Origin: Daedaleopsis sinensis | Taxonomy: Eukaryota; Basidiomycota; Agaricomycetes; Polyporales; Polyporaceae | Direction of reading: 5' to 3' | NCBI GenBank assembly: GCA_033807695.1 | Contig: CM066307.1 | Span: forward strand, 2,170,001-2,234,000 | Length of the DNA: 64,000 nt | Shown here: positions 19,737 through 30,316 of the stretch, one piece after another | How positions within the stretch are numbered: the stretch's first letter is position 1 | How the letters are laid out: every line of letters begins with the position of its first letter | Notes under the pieces: generated by a model | The model's input: the letters and a program-made list of their open reading frames with translations, nothing else | Databases searched by the model: none | Told to the model about the DNA's origin: nothing | Translations under genes and position numbers: made by a program

Positions 19737-21609
19737 TCACTTCTTCACGTTCTCCACCCATGTCACGTTCGCTGCTGGGATCTCCCACTGTGCCACCAGT
19801 TCAACCTTCTTGCCTGCACCCACGCCGCAGATCCACTCGAACACCCCGTCCTTCTCGCCGCCTTTACCGTTGACCGCCTTCGTCCACCGAACCTTCAGGT
19901 TCTGCACGTCTGCGGTCGAATCGAGCAAGATCTCTTCCTCGTCTTTCGCCCTTGCAAGTCCCTCCGGCTTGCACAGCGTCACTTTTACTTTCGCATCATC
20001 GTCCCCGAGGGGGAGCGCATCGCGGACGACTAGCGGGGATACGTCCAACTGGTGGTTATTCGTCACTGTGGTGGTGACGGTTCGCGTCGTTGTTTTCGTC
20101 GGTTCCGCAAAGTTGCGCGCCGGCTCCTGCTCCGTGCGCGAGTCCTGGCGATATGCGACCTTGAAGGCGGTGTCGACGCCGAGCGTGCAGGTGAAGCTCT
20201 CGTTCACGCTGATCAGCTGCATCCACAACCAAAGTTAGTTTAACGTGTAATACGTAGTGTGTAGAAGGGGGACATACACCGAGGGACGTCTTCGTGACGA
20301 AGCCGTTGTCCATGTATACGCTGACCGGGCCCGCGAGGAGCTCGTAGTCGCTCGTATTCAGGACGTTCGCCTCAATGAACACCGCTTCCTTGTGATGCGG
20401 GACGCAAACGTACTTGAGTTCGGCAGAGAAGTCGAGCAGCGCGATCGACACCTTGTGTGCCAATCCGTCGCTAGGCAAAAACACGGCGTCGGAAATGCGG
20501 AACGCCAACGATAATGGGTTGCGAGTGTCGACTGCCGCAGGCAGCGGAGGCGGCGTGGGCTCTCGACGGGGCGGAGAATACGGGCGGTCGGGGGATACCT
20601 CACGATAACGCCGGTAACCCCGATATGGTCGATCATGAGGATTCGGACTCCGAGAATGGGGCCTTTCCCGAGCAGGAGATGGAGACGTTGCCGATATCTT
20701 CAAGGACTCCAAAGTCGGCACTGACAGACTCTGGAGAGTCTGCGAGGTTGCGGTGCTCAGGGTTAGCACGGCATCGTTCCAGTCCTCGCCGGTGTTCTGG
20801 CTGATGTTCGCGCAGTAATGCAGCGAAATGTCGGAGGATGGCTTTCCGTCCTTAGTGGACGCGCGGAGATCGTAGTATGGCCGCCAACTCGCACCAGAGA
20901 CCACTGAAGGCAGATATATCAGCCCTGCGGTTCATCACGACAGCCTAGTCAGGCAGTGTGCTCACGATATGTCAGTTGTAGCCTGACTTCACAGTCGTGT
21001 TCCGCGAATATGGTGGCGGCGACAACGGCGTTCGTCTCGCCCTGATGTTTCCTCCCCAGGAGGTCGATCTCCTTCTCGAGCTTGAAGATCATGTCCTCTA
21101 GCTCGAGTATGGCAGTCGAGGCCGCGCGCTTACGTTGGGCGACGCGGTCCAACAAGCTCTCGAACTCCGTCACAGGCGTCTTGGTCAGGAGCGCACCGGT
21201 GTTGTCCGAGTCGAGCACCACGGACTCCTGCTGGAGCAATGAACGCTCTGCGCTGAGTTTCTTCTTCTTCTTGATGAGCTCATCGATCTCATCCTTGTGC
21301 TTGGTCTTGGCATTCATGGTCCTGGTGTGGCAGCATACGTCGAAGACGCGTGCAGCACTTCCCAGCCCATGGATCCTTGGGGATTCCCTGTCGATCTTGT
21401 CCGAGAGCCCGGTGATCACAATATTGTTCCTCCCATTCTGTGCAGAAGGCCGACAGTCAGTTATATCGTTCTCGTCCGATATGGTGAGGGCTGACCTGGA
21501 GGCTGAGCGGAAAGGTACGCGTCAGCTCTGCTGTCGAGGACTGAAACACAATGACCGAGTCGATGACATGCTCGTTCGCATCTAGCGTTACAACTTCAGT
21601 AGAGCGCAT
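19737..21609 (-). CDS. DUF4140/DUF4139 mucoidy-inhibitor-A-like protein, copy A'
   Basis: Near-twin of the gene at 59427-61297, inverted. Four exons, starting at ATG 21609. The N-terminal DUF4140 region contains STAELTRTFPLSLQ, and a coiled-coil spacer with a KKKKKLSAERSLLQQE stretch follows. The DUF4139 region contains SGASWRPYYDLRAST, CANISQNTGEDWNDAVLTLST and PLSLAFRISDAVFLPSDG, and ends AANVTWVENVKK at 19737. The linker between the two DUF4139 halves is rich in Arg, Pro and Ser and carries small indels relative to the twin, while the domains hardly differ. The frame is open throughout, so the copy looks functional. No signal peptide or membrane helix is evident. The molecular role of the family is unknown; the name comes from a bacterial relative. 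Confidence 0.87.
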
Positions 21610-22058
21610 CTCTGCGACTCCAGTCGTGGGACAGGTTCAGCGTGAAGGGGAGGAAGGTGGACGTCGCCACAGTCCAAGTGAACTGATTGAGTTCCATGCC
21701 ACGGCCGCATCGCTATATACTTGTATGACAAGAGCGTGCGAACAGGCGATGCCCAGAAACGTGTTTCGAGCCAAGAAACATGCGGACAACCTCGTGTAGA
21801 TGCTAGTGGACAATCGATATCATCAACGCACTAGAAGCATCTAGCGTGCAGAAAGTCGGAGCTTACAATATGAATAAGAGAACATGACCCTCGAGGAAGC
21901 TGCTTTACCGTGAGTCGGATGGTCACAGCGTTCTGTGCCCAGATGCTGGTTCAAAGAAGTTTTGCGCATGTTTGCAAGAAATCCCCATTGTGAGTCAACC
22001 GATCGCAGGGACAATTGTGACAGGACACAGCAATAGTACAAGCTCACTGGAAACAAGG
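21610..22058. other. spacer between DUF4139 genes A' and B'
   Basis: This 450-bp non-coding spacer is nearly identical, in reverse complement, to 58981-59426. It holds the promoter of A' and the 3' flank of B'. No other gene was seen. Confidence 0.7.
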
Positions 22059-24071
22059 TCACTTTTCCTCCCACTGGACATTCGCGGGTGACTTGATGTC
22101 CCACTCCGCCTCGAACTTGACTTCCGTCCCCGCCGCGACCGTCCCGCACGCCCACTCGAACATCCCACCCTTCTCCCCGCCCTTGCCCTTCTCGGCCTTC
22201 GACCACCGCACCTTCGCGTCCGCGACACCCACCCCAAGGTCCACGGCGGCCTCTTCCCCGTCCTTGATCTCCGCGAGCCCGTCGGGCTTGCGGAGCACGA
22301 CCTTGATGTTCGCGGACTCGTTGCCGAGCGGGAGCGCATTGCGGACGACGAGGCCCGAGATGTCCGACGAGTGCCCGTTCCGCACCGTGGTCACGACCGT
22401 GCCCGTCGTCGTCTTGAAGGGCTCCGCGAAGCTGCGCAGCGGCTCGCGCGAGGTCACGGACTTCCTGGTGCAGTCCACCTTGAGGGCGGAGTCGATGCCC
22501 AGGACGCAGTTGAAGCTCTCGTTGGCGCCGACGAGCTGAAGTTCAAGACGAGTCGATTGGTCAGTAGTGCTATGCAAACAGGTCTGTACGTCGAGAGTGC
22601 GTACCCCAAGAGATGTCTTCGTGACGAAGCCGTCGTCCATGAACACGCTGGCCGGTCCCGCAAGCAGCTCGTAGTCGCTCGTGTTCTCGATGGTCGCCTC
22701 GATGAAGGCCGCCGTCGCCTTGCTCGGGACGCACACGTACCGGAGGTTCGCGGAGAAATCGAGCTGGGCGAGCGTCACCTTGTGCGCGACACCGTCGCTC
22801 GGCACAGAGGCTGCCTCCTCTTCATCCTACATCGTACTCTAGAACGCTCCTAACCGCACCTCGACATGGCACCAATCAAGAACGGCCGTGTTCTCTTTAA
22901 CGAGATCCCCACGGGCAAGTATCGAAGTTTGTCTTGCAGGCCATCGACGTGGTACGCGAGCGCGAGCGGGTTCCGTGCCACTGTCGTGCGCGGGACTAGG
23001 GCGGTCTCCGTGATGTGGACCATGTCGACATCCTCCTGCGGGCTGGGGACACGGGCCACCGGGGCCGCCCCACTATCATGTTGCATTGCAGCAATCGAGC
23101 CAAACTCCGCCTGTTCCATCAGTCCCATCATCATTGGATTCGGCCGGATTGGAAGGACAGAGGTGACCTTCAGCGGGTCGAGCGCAGGAACTGATAGGCT
23201 CTGGAGGGTCTGCGAGTTGGCCGTGCTGAGTGTGAGGCTCGTGTCCGTCCAGTCCTCGCCCGTGCTCTGAGTGATGTTGGCGTAGTAGAGGAGGGTGACG
23301 TCCTCGGACGGCTTGCCGCTCGCAGCGCTCGCATGTAGGTCGTAATGCGGCTGCCACTGAACCCCGGTGACGACTGGATGACAAAATGGGGCGAGAAATG
23401 AGACACCACTGACGGGCGGTACTGGCAATAGCGCAGCTACTCACGATAGGTCAGCTGAACGTTTGCCTCAGTCTCACTCTGAGCAAGGACAGTCGCAACG
23501 ACACGTCCCGCGGTCTCGCCCTTGTGCGTATTCTTGAGTGTGTGGAGCTCCTCTTCCACGTCCACAATCTTCTGGTTTTGACCCAAATATGATTTCATCG
23601 CCTCGCGCTTGCGCCAGATGATGTTGTCCATGAAGGCGTCGAAATCGCGTGTGGACCCCGTCGGTAACGTCTTCCCTGCCTCGGTAAGCATGTCGTACTC
23701 CTGGCGGGCCATTTTGCGCTCAAGATCTAACACGGCGTGCTGCGCGTTCATCTGCTTGAGTTTGTCCGCGTTCTTGGTCTCCTTGAATGTGGCGAAAGAC
23801 TGAATGATGCAAGAGATGTCAAGTACTCGGGCGTCTGCGCCAAGCCCGTGGATGCGCGGTGACTCGGTATCGATGTTGCTGGAGAGCCCGGTGATTTTAA
23901 GCACGTTCCGCCCCTCCTACAAGATAAAATGAAGTCGTCTTAATAACAACAAAACCAACTGAGACGTACCTGGAGGCGAACGGTGAAAGTACGCGTGACC
24001 TCTGCGGTCGACGACTGGAATATGTTCACCGACTTGGTGGGGTGGTCGGAGGCCTTGAGTGTATGTGCCAT
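22059..24071 (-). CDS. DUF4140/DUF4139 protein, copy B' (chimeric, with an inserted fragment)
   Basis: Start ATG at 24071 (MAHTLKASDHPTKSV). The DUF4140 and coiled-coil part is clearly diverged from the right-hand copy B, for example NADKLKQMNAQHAVLDLE against NAEEVRKLTVNKATLELE. The last 75 or so codons, from LRKPDGLAEIKDGEEAAV to SPANVQWEEK, are almost identical to B at the DNA level. So the gene is a mosaic of an old paralog with a newly acquired 3' end. Near 22806-22942, where B has VEGTVSLPSDG, B' carries about 130 bp of foreign sequence with an in-frame TAG (22849-22851). An intron using GTGGGG near 22908 and an AG near 22813 would restore YLP to AASVPSDGVAHK in frame, but this is unproven. 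If it is not spliced, B' is a pseudogene ending in mid-DUF4139. Confidence 0.75.
22866..22914 (+). pseudogene. captured first-exon fragment of an MDR-type oxidoreductase
   Basis: Inside B' but on the opposite strand, an ATG opens MAPIKNGRVLFNEIPTG. This closely resembles the N-terminus of fungal zinc-independent medium-chain dehydrogenase/reductases (leukotriene B4 12-hydroxydehydrogenase-like), which typically start MAPVxNGRxxFNxxPxGYP. Similarity ends at a G/GCAAGT donor-like site, as if exon 1 plus a little leader and intron were copied. No intact MDR gene lies in this window. The match is from memory of the family and covers only 17 residues. Confidence 0.6.
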
Positions 24072-25008
24072 AGCGGTTAGCATGGTGGAAGATAGATTGT
24101 AGAAGAGGCTCGCTGAGCAGCACTCTTTATATGTGAGTATGGCGGATGTGACTCTACCTGCATGCTTCGGATTCCATCCGCTATTCGGTCCCGGCGCAAG
24201 CACAACCAATATAGGCCAGTTGATGCCCATCCTGCCAGAGACGAGACGTAACCTTCAGAGCTCGCGTTTTCTCCGGTCCATCAGACAAGCTAACCTGTAT
24301 ATGTGAGCTAGGTCTCCAACATCAAGGTAGCTTTCCGCGCTACGTATGTGCTTCTGCCGCTGACAAATGATTAAAGAGTGCTGCGGTAACTTTGAAAAGG
24401 AACTGACCTTCCTTGGTAGATCATGCTCGCTCCAGCGCCCATTGTGGGACCGATGACTTAGTGTGGCAGCTATAGACTCATAGAGCATGTTCGAATCGAC
24501 CCATGGCCACCTGACACGTTGCAGCCGTAGCGCCATCCTTGGAGAGAGGCGCACTTTGAGAAAAATGCGATACCGATCTCTCTCCGCGCCGACAACCTGC
24601 TAGAAAGTCATTTCGAAATAGCACCGGGCTGATTTGGGTCGGTTTAATCTGGTAATGTCAACGCAGCGTTACGGTCGTCGGTCTGGCAGGACTCGGAGGG
24701 ATCTAGAGGATTTGCTTCAGTATAGTAGATGCTTTGGCCGGAGCGTCGCAGACTGCTACCTTTGGGACGGACGTCGGTAGGTTCTACCGGATGTGATAAG
24801 CCGGTACTTTGTCGTCGCATGTCTGTCGCGCGCAGGCTTTCAAGACACTGAGTAGGGAGATATTATCATATAGAATCGCTAACGTAGCACCACAACCTTG
24901 TGATCAGAAATGGTCAGTGAAAACGTTGTGAGCGATGGGGCAGAAGTAACGAACCATAGATCGAGCTGTATGACTTGCACCGTTGATCCGTATGCAAGAT
25001 GGACATGC
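24072..25008. other. intergenic region
   Basis: This holds the promoter of B' (24072 upward) and the 3' flank of the reductase gene. It contains no recognised gene. Unlike the spacer inside the duplication, this upstream region does not resemble the promoter of copy B at 56432-57081. Confidence 0.5.
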
Positions 25009-26550
25009 TCATGCCGCCCTTGTCCGAGACAAATACTCACTCGCCTCCTCCCATCCCATCCGCTCGCGCTCCTTGCCCAGCGCCTCCCCCCTCCTGATCT
25101 CTTCGGCATCCACCTTCTTCCAATCCTCGAACTGAGTCACCTTGCCCTCCTTGATCCCGGCCTCCACCTCCGGCGGAACCACGTCCGGATCCACCTCCCT
25201 CGGGAGCACCTCCGCGACATCAGCGCCCGCTATCGACTCAGCGAAACCCACGGCGGTCGTCTGCACGTCGTCCCTAGCCGCGTCCGGGAAGTGGTCGCGC
25301 AAGATCGTGTCCGCGACGGTGTACGCGTCCATCATGGTGCTCACGAGCACCCCGCGCGCGCCCATCGCGGCCCACCCGCTCGCGTACACGTTCCGCACCA
25401 CGCGCCCGTCCGCGCCGACGACGCGCCCGCGCACCGTGCGGATGTGGCCGAGCGCGGGGTCGTACCAGGGCGCGGACGGCTCGGCGCGGTGCCCGAGCGA
25501 GGTCACGACGAGGTCGGTGGACAGCGTGGACGTCTCGCCTGTGGGCACGGCGCGCTGCGCGGGGTCGAGCATCGTGTGTGCGAGCGTGAGCTGCGCCTGG
25601 CCGGACCCTGCCCCTGCCCCTGCCCCTGAGGAGGGCGGAGTGACCAGGCCGGTGGGAGAGCGGAAGAAGTCGAGCGACCATGTCTTCCTCGTCGTGCCTG
25701 CCGGGTTTTTCGAGCCCTTCTTGAGGAGATCAAGGGCGCGGGACTGTTGACGCGTGAGCGCGCCTGGATTTTCGAAGAGCGCCGGATCGAGCGGGACCAT
25801 GGACGCATCGGGGAGGTTCATCATCTCGCGCAGCTCTTTTGTGGTGAATGCGGCCTGCAGGGGCCCGCGCCGACCGACTATCGAGACGTGCCGGACGGCG
25901 GAGCGTCGGAGAACGTCAAGGACTGGAGTAGGAACGTCGTACTTGGCGAGCTTGTCTGGGGGAGTGAGCAGCATGCGTGCGACGTCCAGTGAGACGTTGC
26001 CCTGGCCTATTAGGGTCACATGTGAGGTACGGTCTAGAGGAGGCGGAGAAGGTCTTGACGGATGCTGAGTGTACCAGTGCACGAGAGACAGCGCCGGTAC
26101 ACAGAATTGGGAGGGCGGAAGAGCAGAGTGTAGAATTGGGACTGTGCATCCGGTAGAGAGTAGGACGTGGGTGTAATATGGCAAGAGCTTTGGAAGGGAG
26201 ACTGGCAGTGCATGCGGGATCGGAGAGGGAGCCCCCACGTTGATGTTGCCGAAGAAACGCAGCCGCGGATCTACAGCCGCGTCGTCAAATTTATGTGTAC
26301 AGTTCTAAGACGATGTGTTAGCTGAGCCTGCTGCCGGCTACGAGGGTAAAGATAGACAAACCTTGACCTCAGGATGATCTGGCGCTACACCGTATCGTAC
26401 GAGTCCGTACGGAGCCCACAGGCGATCATATAAGTGGATTCGCAATGAAGAGGCACGAGCTTCTGTTTGCGGAAGCAGAGACAGTAAGCGCGAGGCGACA
26501 TAAAATGATGACGGCCCTGCGCCTATGATGGCGAGTTTCAATGGTGCCAT
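25009..26550 (-). CDS. ARH1: NADPH:adrenodoxin (ferredoxin) reductase, mitochondrial
   Basis: A flavoprotein that passes electrons from NADPH to mitochondrial ferredoxin for iron-sulfur cluster and heme A synthesis. Exon 1 (26550-26362) carries the FAD-binding LAIIGAGPSSFYVASRLL and the YGLVRYGVAPDHPEVK block diagnostic of the family. Exon 2 starts at 26304 (NCTHKFDD) and contains the NADP-binding VTLIGQGNVSLDVARMLL, VGRRGPLQAAFTTKELREM, ALDLLKKGSK and the closing GWAAMGARGVLVSTMMDAY. The 57-bp intron joins in frame. The end, KERERMGWEEASEYLSRTRAA at 25009, fits family tails. An internal hexanucleotide repeat at about 25605-25630 encodes a short Gly/Ala run and is probably length-variable. 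No obvious mitochondrial presequence precedes the FAD motif, as is common when import uses a short N-terminus. Confidence 0.95.
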
Positions 26551-27379
26551 GAGTGGAGTTCAGGCGTATCTGGAATGAAGCACAAGTAGTAAGTACCAGT
26601 GAACAATGAACATATTAGAACCGCGAAGAAACAACGCCTGAGTAAGGCGATCGGTTGAGTACACATGTACCCAATTTTCTGAGCAAAAACTCCTAAAATC
26701 TACAGATCCCGACACAGAGCTCAGCGTGCCTCACTGTAGTAGATATGTCCGCAAATGCGGATAGATAATTTTTGAATTGGAACGTACGCCTATTTCTGAA
26801 ATCGCCGATTCAAACCCTAGGAATCGTTGCTGGGAGCCTTGGCTACTATATGAAAGTGTATCCAGTCAGAACAGTACGTGTATAGTTCGCAAAGGTTACC
26901 TCGCACACTTAGCTATTACTAGCAGCTGGCGGGTCAGAGGGAGGCCAGTCCATGGCTGTCCATGATGGTGGCGGTACTTAGTATAGGAACGTCACGCATC
27001 GGCTATCTTCGGACGAAGCCGGCGAGCTCGCAGACATTCTCCGACTTCTTCCGGAAGTCATTCATCCCATTAATCAATGTCGTAACTTGTAAGAGGAAGT
27101 ACTTCTTAGACGTGCAGAGTATGCATGCATGCGATCCTAGTCAAATCCTAGTTTCTGATGACTCTGATTGATTTCGAATAGTACCGGGCAAGGGATTCCG
27201 CCAAAGGCACTGAGCCTTGAGGCTGGCTATGATATTGTTGACGCACCTAGCGCATATTGTACCCCACCGTCCACGTTGTCTCATGGCTCAACTAACCTTG
27301 TAGATGGAGACGCATCGTATATGCACATCCCGATCGCTCGCTGTTGCTCTTCTGTTATACATTGTCGTAAGATCGCTGC
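26551..27379. other. intergenic region
   Basis: About 830 bp holding the ARH1 promoter and the methylesterase 3' flank. AT-richer than the neighbouring genes. No gene recognised. Confidence 0.5.
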
Positions 27380-28954
27380 TATACCTCCCCGACCTTCTTG
27401 ACTCCGACTATCACTCGCTCATTGCGTCTCCAGAACTCTACAAGGACCTCCGCCAAACGAGTTGGGTCGTCCTACATCCACATGATTAGCAACCCGTCTT
27501 GCCAGTGAGAGGGTCCATGTATCTCACCTCTTGTACCATATGTCCCACTCCTGGAATCACGACGAGTTGAAACTTCCCCTGCATCTGGCCGATCATGAGC
27601 TCACGGTCGAGCCGCTCCGTGCCTGCGAGGACCAGGAGGCGCGCCGTGCGCGATGCCAAGAACTTGCTCGATAAGCCCGTGAACCAGCCTACGAGTGAGT
27701 GCGATGGGGTGTCAACGGCGTCACATACGCATAACATGTGCAGCCGACTCACTTGACCAGTAAGGCGCTGTAGAACGTAGAGGTGTGCGCCACAAGTAGG
27801 CGGGGGTGCTGGCGGGAGATCCCTCCGGGGCGGGAACGATGAACCCGGGAACGGATACTCGCGCAGATGCAGGATTGCGGATGGTGTTTGTCTTGATACT
27901 GCAGCGAGAGACCTATAAGAGGGTATCCATTATAGTAGATGCTCCTGGAACGTACTGCCACTCGATAGCGTCTTCCGGGGTGTCGAACCCTTCGGGACGT
28001 GCATTGAGTAGGCTGTGCATGAGAGGAAGTGCCTCCAGAGTGAATTCTGAATAGGTGATCAATGATCGTCATCAGCTAGGGACTCTCTAACGAGGACAAG
28101 GCGCATTGCGAACCTTCAACGACGTCTATTACGGCGACTCCTGTGATCCGGTAATGATATTGCTGCAATATAGGGCACGCGCGAACACACACGGAGCCGC
28201 CCAAGCTGTGTCCAACGAGCTGAATGGAGTCAGTCGTCTTGACAATCTCTCAGCTCTGTGACCCAATGGACATACCAGCAGGGAAGGCGCGGTTTGGGCA
28301 TCGGGGAAAACGACTCGAATGAGATTGACAAGGTCGGCGGTGAGGACCTCTACGTCCAGATTCTCTTCCTCAGGGTACTCCGGACTGCTGATGTGTTTTG
28401 TCTTTCCTATAGCGAGTGAGGGCAGAACACGAGCGACGGATGTACCCACTTACCATGGCCCCGGCAATCGTATGAGAGCACGCCACACTCGCCTTTACTC
28501 ATGTCTGTCACCTCCTTGGCCATGCACGCAAAGCTCAAACCCGAGTAGCCAGCTCCGTGGTGACACACCATGGCCGTGCCATCCTGAAACTTGGGCGGTG
28601 TGTAGTACGCACGGATGTCCAAATCGGAGTCGGATACGGCGACTTGCATGGCCTGATCGAAGAAGCCTGACGCAGATATGGGAGCAAGCGAGGGGTTTGG
28701 TGAATGTCTACGAGGAGCTCGAGCAGCACGAGATGGTCTAGTAGCAGCAACGTTTGAGAGGTGAGGAAACCTCAAGCAGCGATGTGCGAGTGGCACGGAT
28801 GGACGTACGCTGCTGGTGGCCCCATTCCCGATCCTGGTAGATGCCCTAGGGAGTCTTCTGCTTCATCCTCTTCCTCGTCTTCTCCAGGGAGCGGTGGCAG
28901 TTGAGGCGCCTTAGCGAATCTTGCCTGGAGAGCTGAACGGTATAGATCCGACAT
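27380..28954 (-). CDS. PPE1: protein phosphatase methylesterase 1 (alpha/beta hydrolase)
   Basis: This enzyme removes the C-terminal methyl ester from the PP2A catalytic subunit. On the minus strand it begins [15 protein letters not shown], then an acidic stretch ([12 protein letters not shown]). A short intron leads to [17 protein letters not shown]. The core shows [31 protein letters not shown], the nucleophile elbow VGHSLGGSV and the histidine in GVGHMVQED. The final exon (after an intron at VQE) reads [17 protein letters not shown] and ends at 27380. Serine and histidine of the catalytic triad are visible, and the family's long insert between them is present. Six or seven introns are needed and the junctions I traced keep frame. 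The position of the acid member of the triad was not assigned. Confidence 0.93.
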
Positions 28955-30316
28955 CTGCGAGTCGTACCAGGTGTGCCCGATGGGGTTCCAGGTTACGGAG
29001 TGTGAGGGTCGCTCAAATATGGCTGGGTGCCACTGTAAGATCGCAGTTTAGAAGGTCGTTGCAGCCTAAATAGCAGTCTAAGCGTCCAGGAATAATCGTT
29101 CAACGGGGGTGGTCGAGGATGCGAGGAAAGAATGCATTAATGAACGCCTCAATGATCATGTCAGTATTTGGCGGGTTATCTTATCTCATGAAGCACATGA
29201 CTAGATCTACCACTCGTAAGTACTATTACTAGTACTAGTAGTAGTAGTCGGAGAAGTGAGCTGGCCTCTCCTCCTCTACTACCACCATCATCACTGCCAA
29301 CACTGTTCGCCTTAGAAGAGAATGCATGGTACATTTATATGAGGTCTATCAAGTGGAATACGTGAACATACAGCGTCACAAATACTAACAGCAGTGACTG
29401 ACTTTGAGTCTTTGAACACACGCCCAAATCCAACTCTACCGAACGCTCCTTCAAGGCTTCAACGAGTTACATGTCGCGAACACCGCCAAAGGTAAATATC
29501 TGTGGACCTCTTGTTACCATATAGGCTTGATGCTTCTGTATGCATCCCAATAGTTCGACACCGTCCTGAACTTTCGAGTACCAGTAACTCCGGATCCCAA
29601 GTGCATCGGGATGCGTGAGGCCTGTCTACTCATGAAAACTCGTTGATTTTCCGCCCTGGAGGGCTGATGTATTGTGTCAGGTATCGAGACCGCTCCTGCC
29701 TATCCACGTCTCAACCCTCCCTCGTTTAGGGTCTTGGTATGAGACTACGTCTCAAAAGCGAACTGGAGCGCAAAAATTGTGATATACAAGGCACGTGGTT
29801 AACGGTTGTAACCTGCTGCAACGCGAGCCTACCCCCCAATCCTTAGGCCTCAGCGTTCATCAAACGCATCCTTGAGAGATGCTGAGTCTGAAGCGATCCA
29901 TCACACCGGTATCGTCGGTAGTCGTGAATGACTCGTGAATGTCGTGTTTGGATATCGATACGTCGTACGGTGGAATCATCGATGGCCCCTCCCGCCTTGA
30001 AAACGTGAGCTTGTCGTCACGGGTACCCCTTGAACGTGTTCATGGAGTATATCCCAACGTCATTAATATCGTGGAGAAGGCGTGTCGATAGGCGGGTCCC
30101 GTTGTCTAGGTGTCCCTTCCGCTGTCTACATTGAGTTTCGGTTATTAGCGTGTGTGATATGAATGGAAAACAATGCAAGGTATCAACGAGTAGCAAAGCA
30201 GAGGATTAACGTCCCAAAAGCGTCCACAGTTCAGTTAGTTGTACGGATAAACGCGACGGTCAAACGATGGATTATCAGGGCGATAGTCACCGTGACGCAG
30301 CCAGCACGAGCCGTCA
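28955..30316. other. gene-poor region
   Basis: This 1.36 kb region holds the methylesterase promoter and the 3' flank of the flavin monooxygenase. A TAC/TAG trinucleotide-like run lies near 29220-29250. No coding signal was seen on either strand. Confidence 0.55.

Larger units (their letters stand above)
19542..22297 (-). repeat. inverted duplication, left arm
   Basis: The reverse complement of this segment matches 58742-61491 almost throughout, including introns and the non-coding stretch between the two DUF4139 genes. By eye most lines differ at only a few positions, with small indels in the proline-rich linker of the duplicated gene. Similarity falls to ordinary paralog level beyond 22297 and is lost below 19542. 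The arm carries the FunK1 tail, one whole DUF4139 gene and the 3' end of a second. Confidence 0.85.

Noticed and set aside
25009..25056. Possible extra 3' exon of the adrenodoxin reductase from a GTGAGT within the last codons.
   Set aside because: The unspliced end (KERERMGWEEASEYL) already resembles family C-termini, and the spliced alternative gives no recognisable sequence.
29000..30316. Search for a transposon or terminal repeats in the gene-poor stretch.
   Set aside because: No transposase, reverse transcriptase or terminal inverted repeats were seen.
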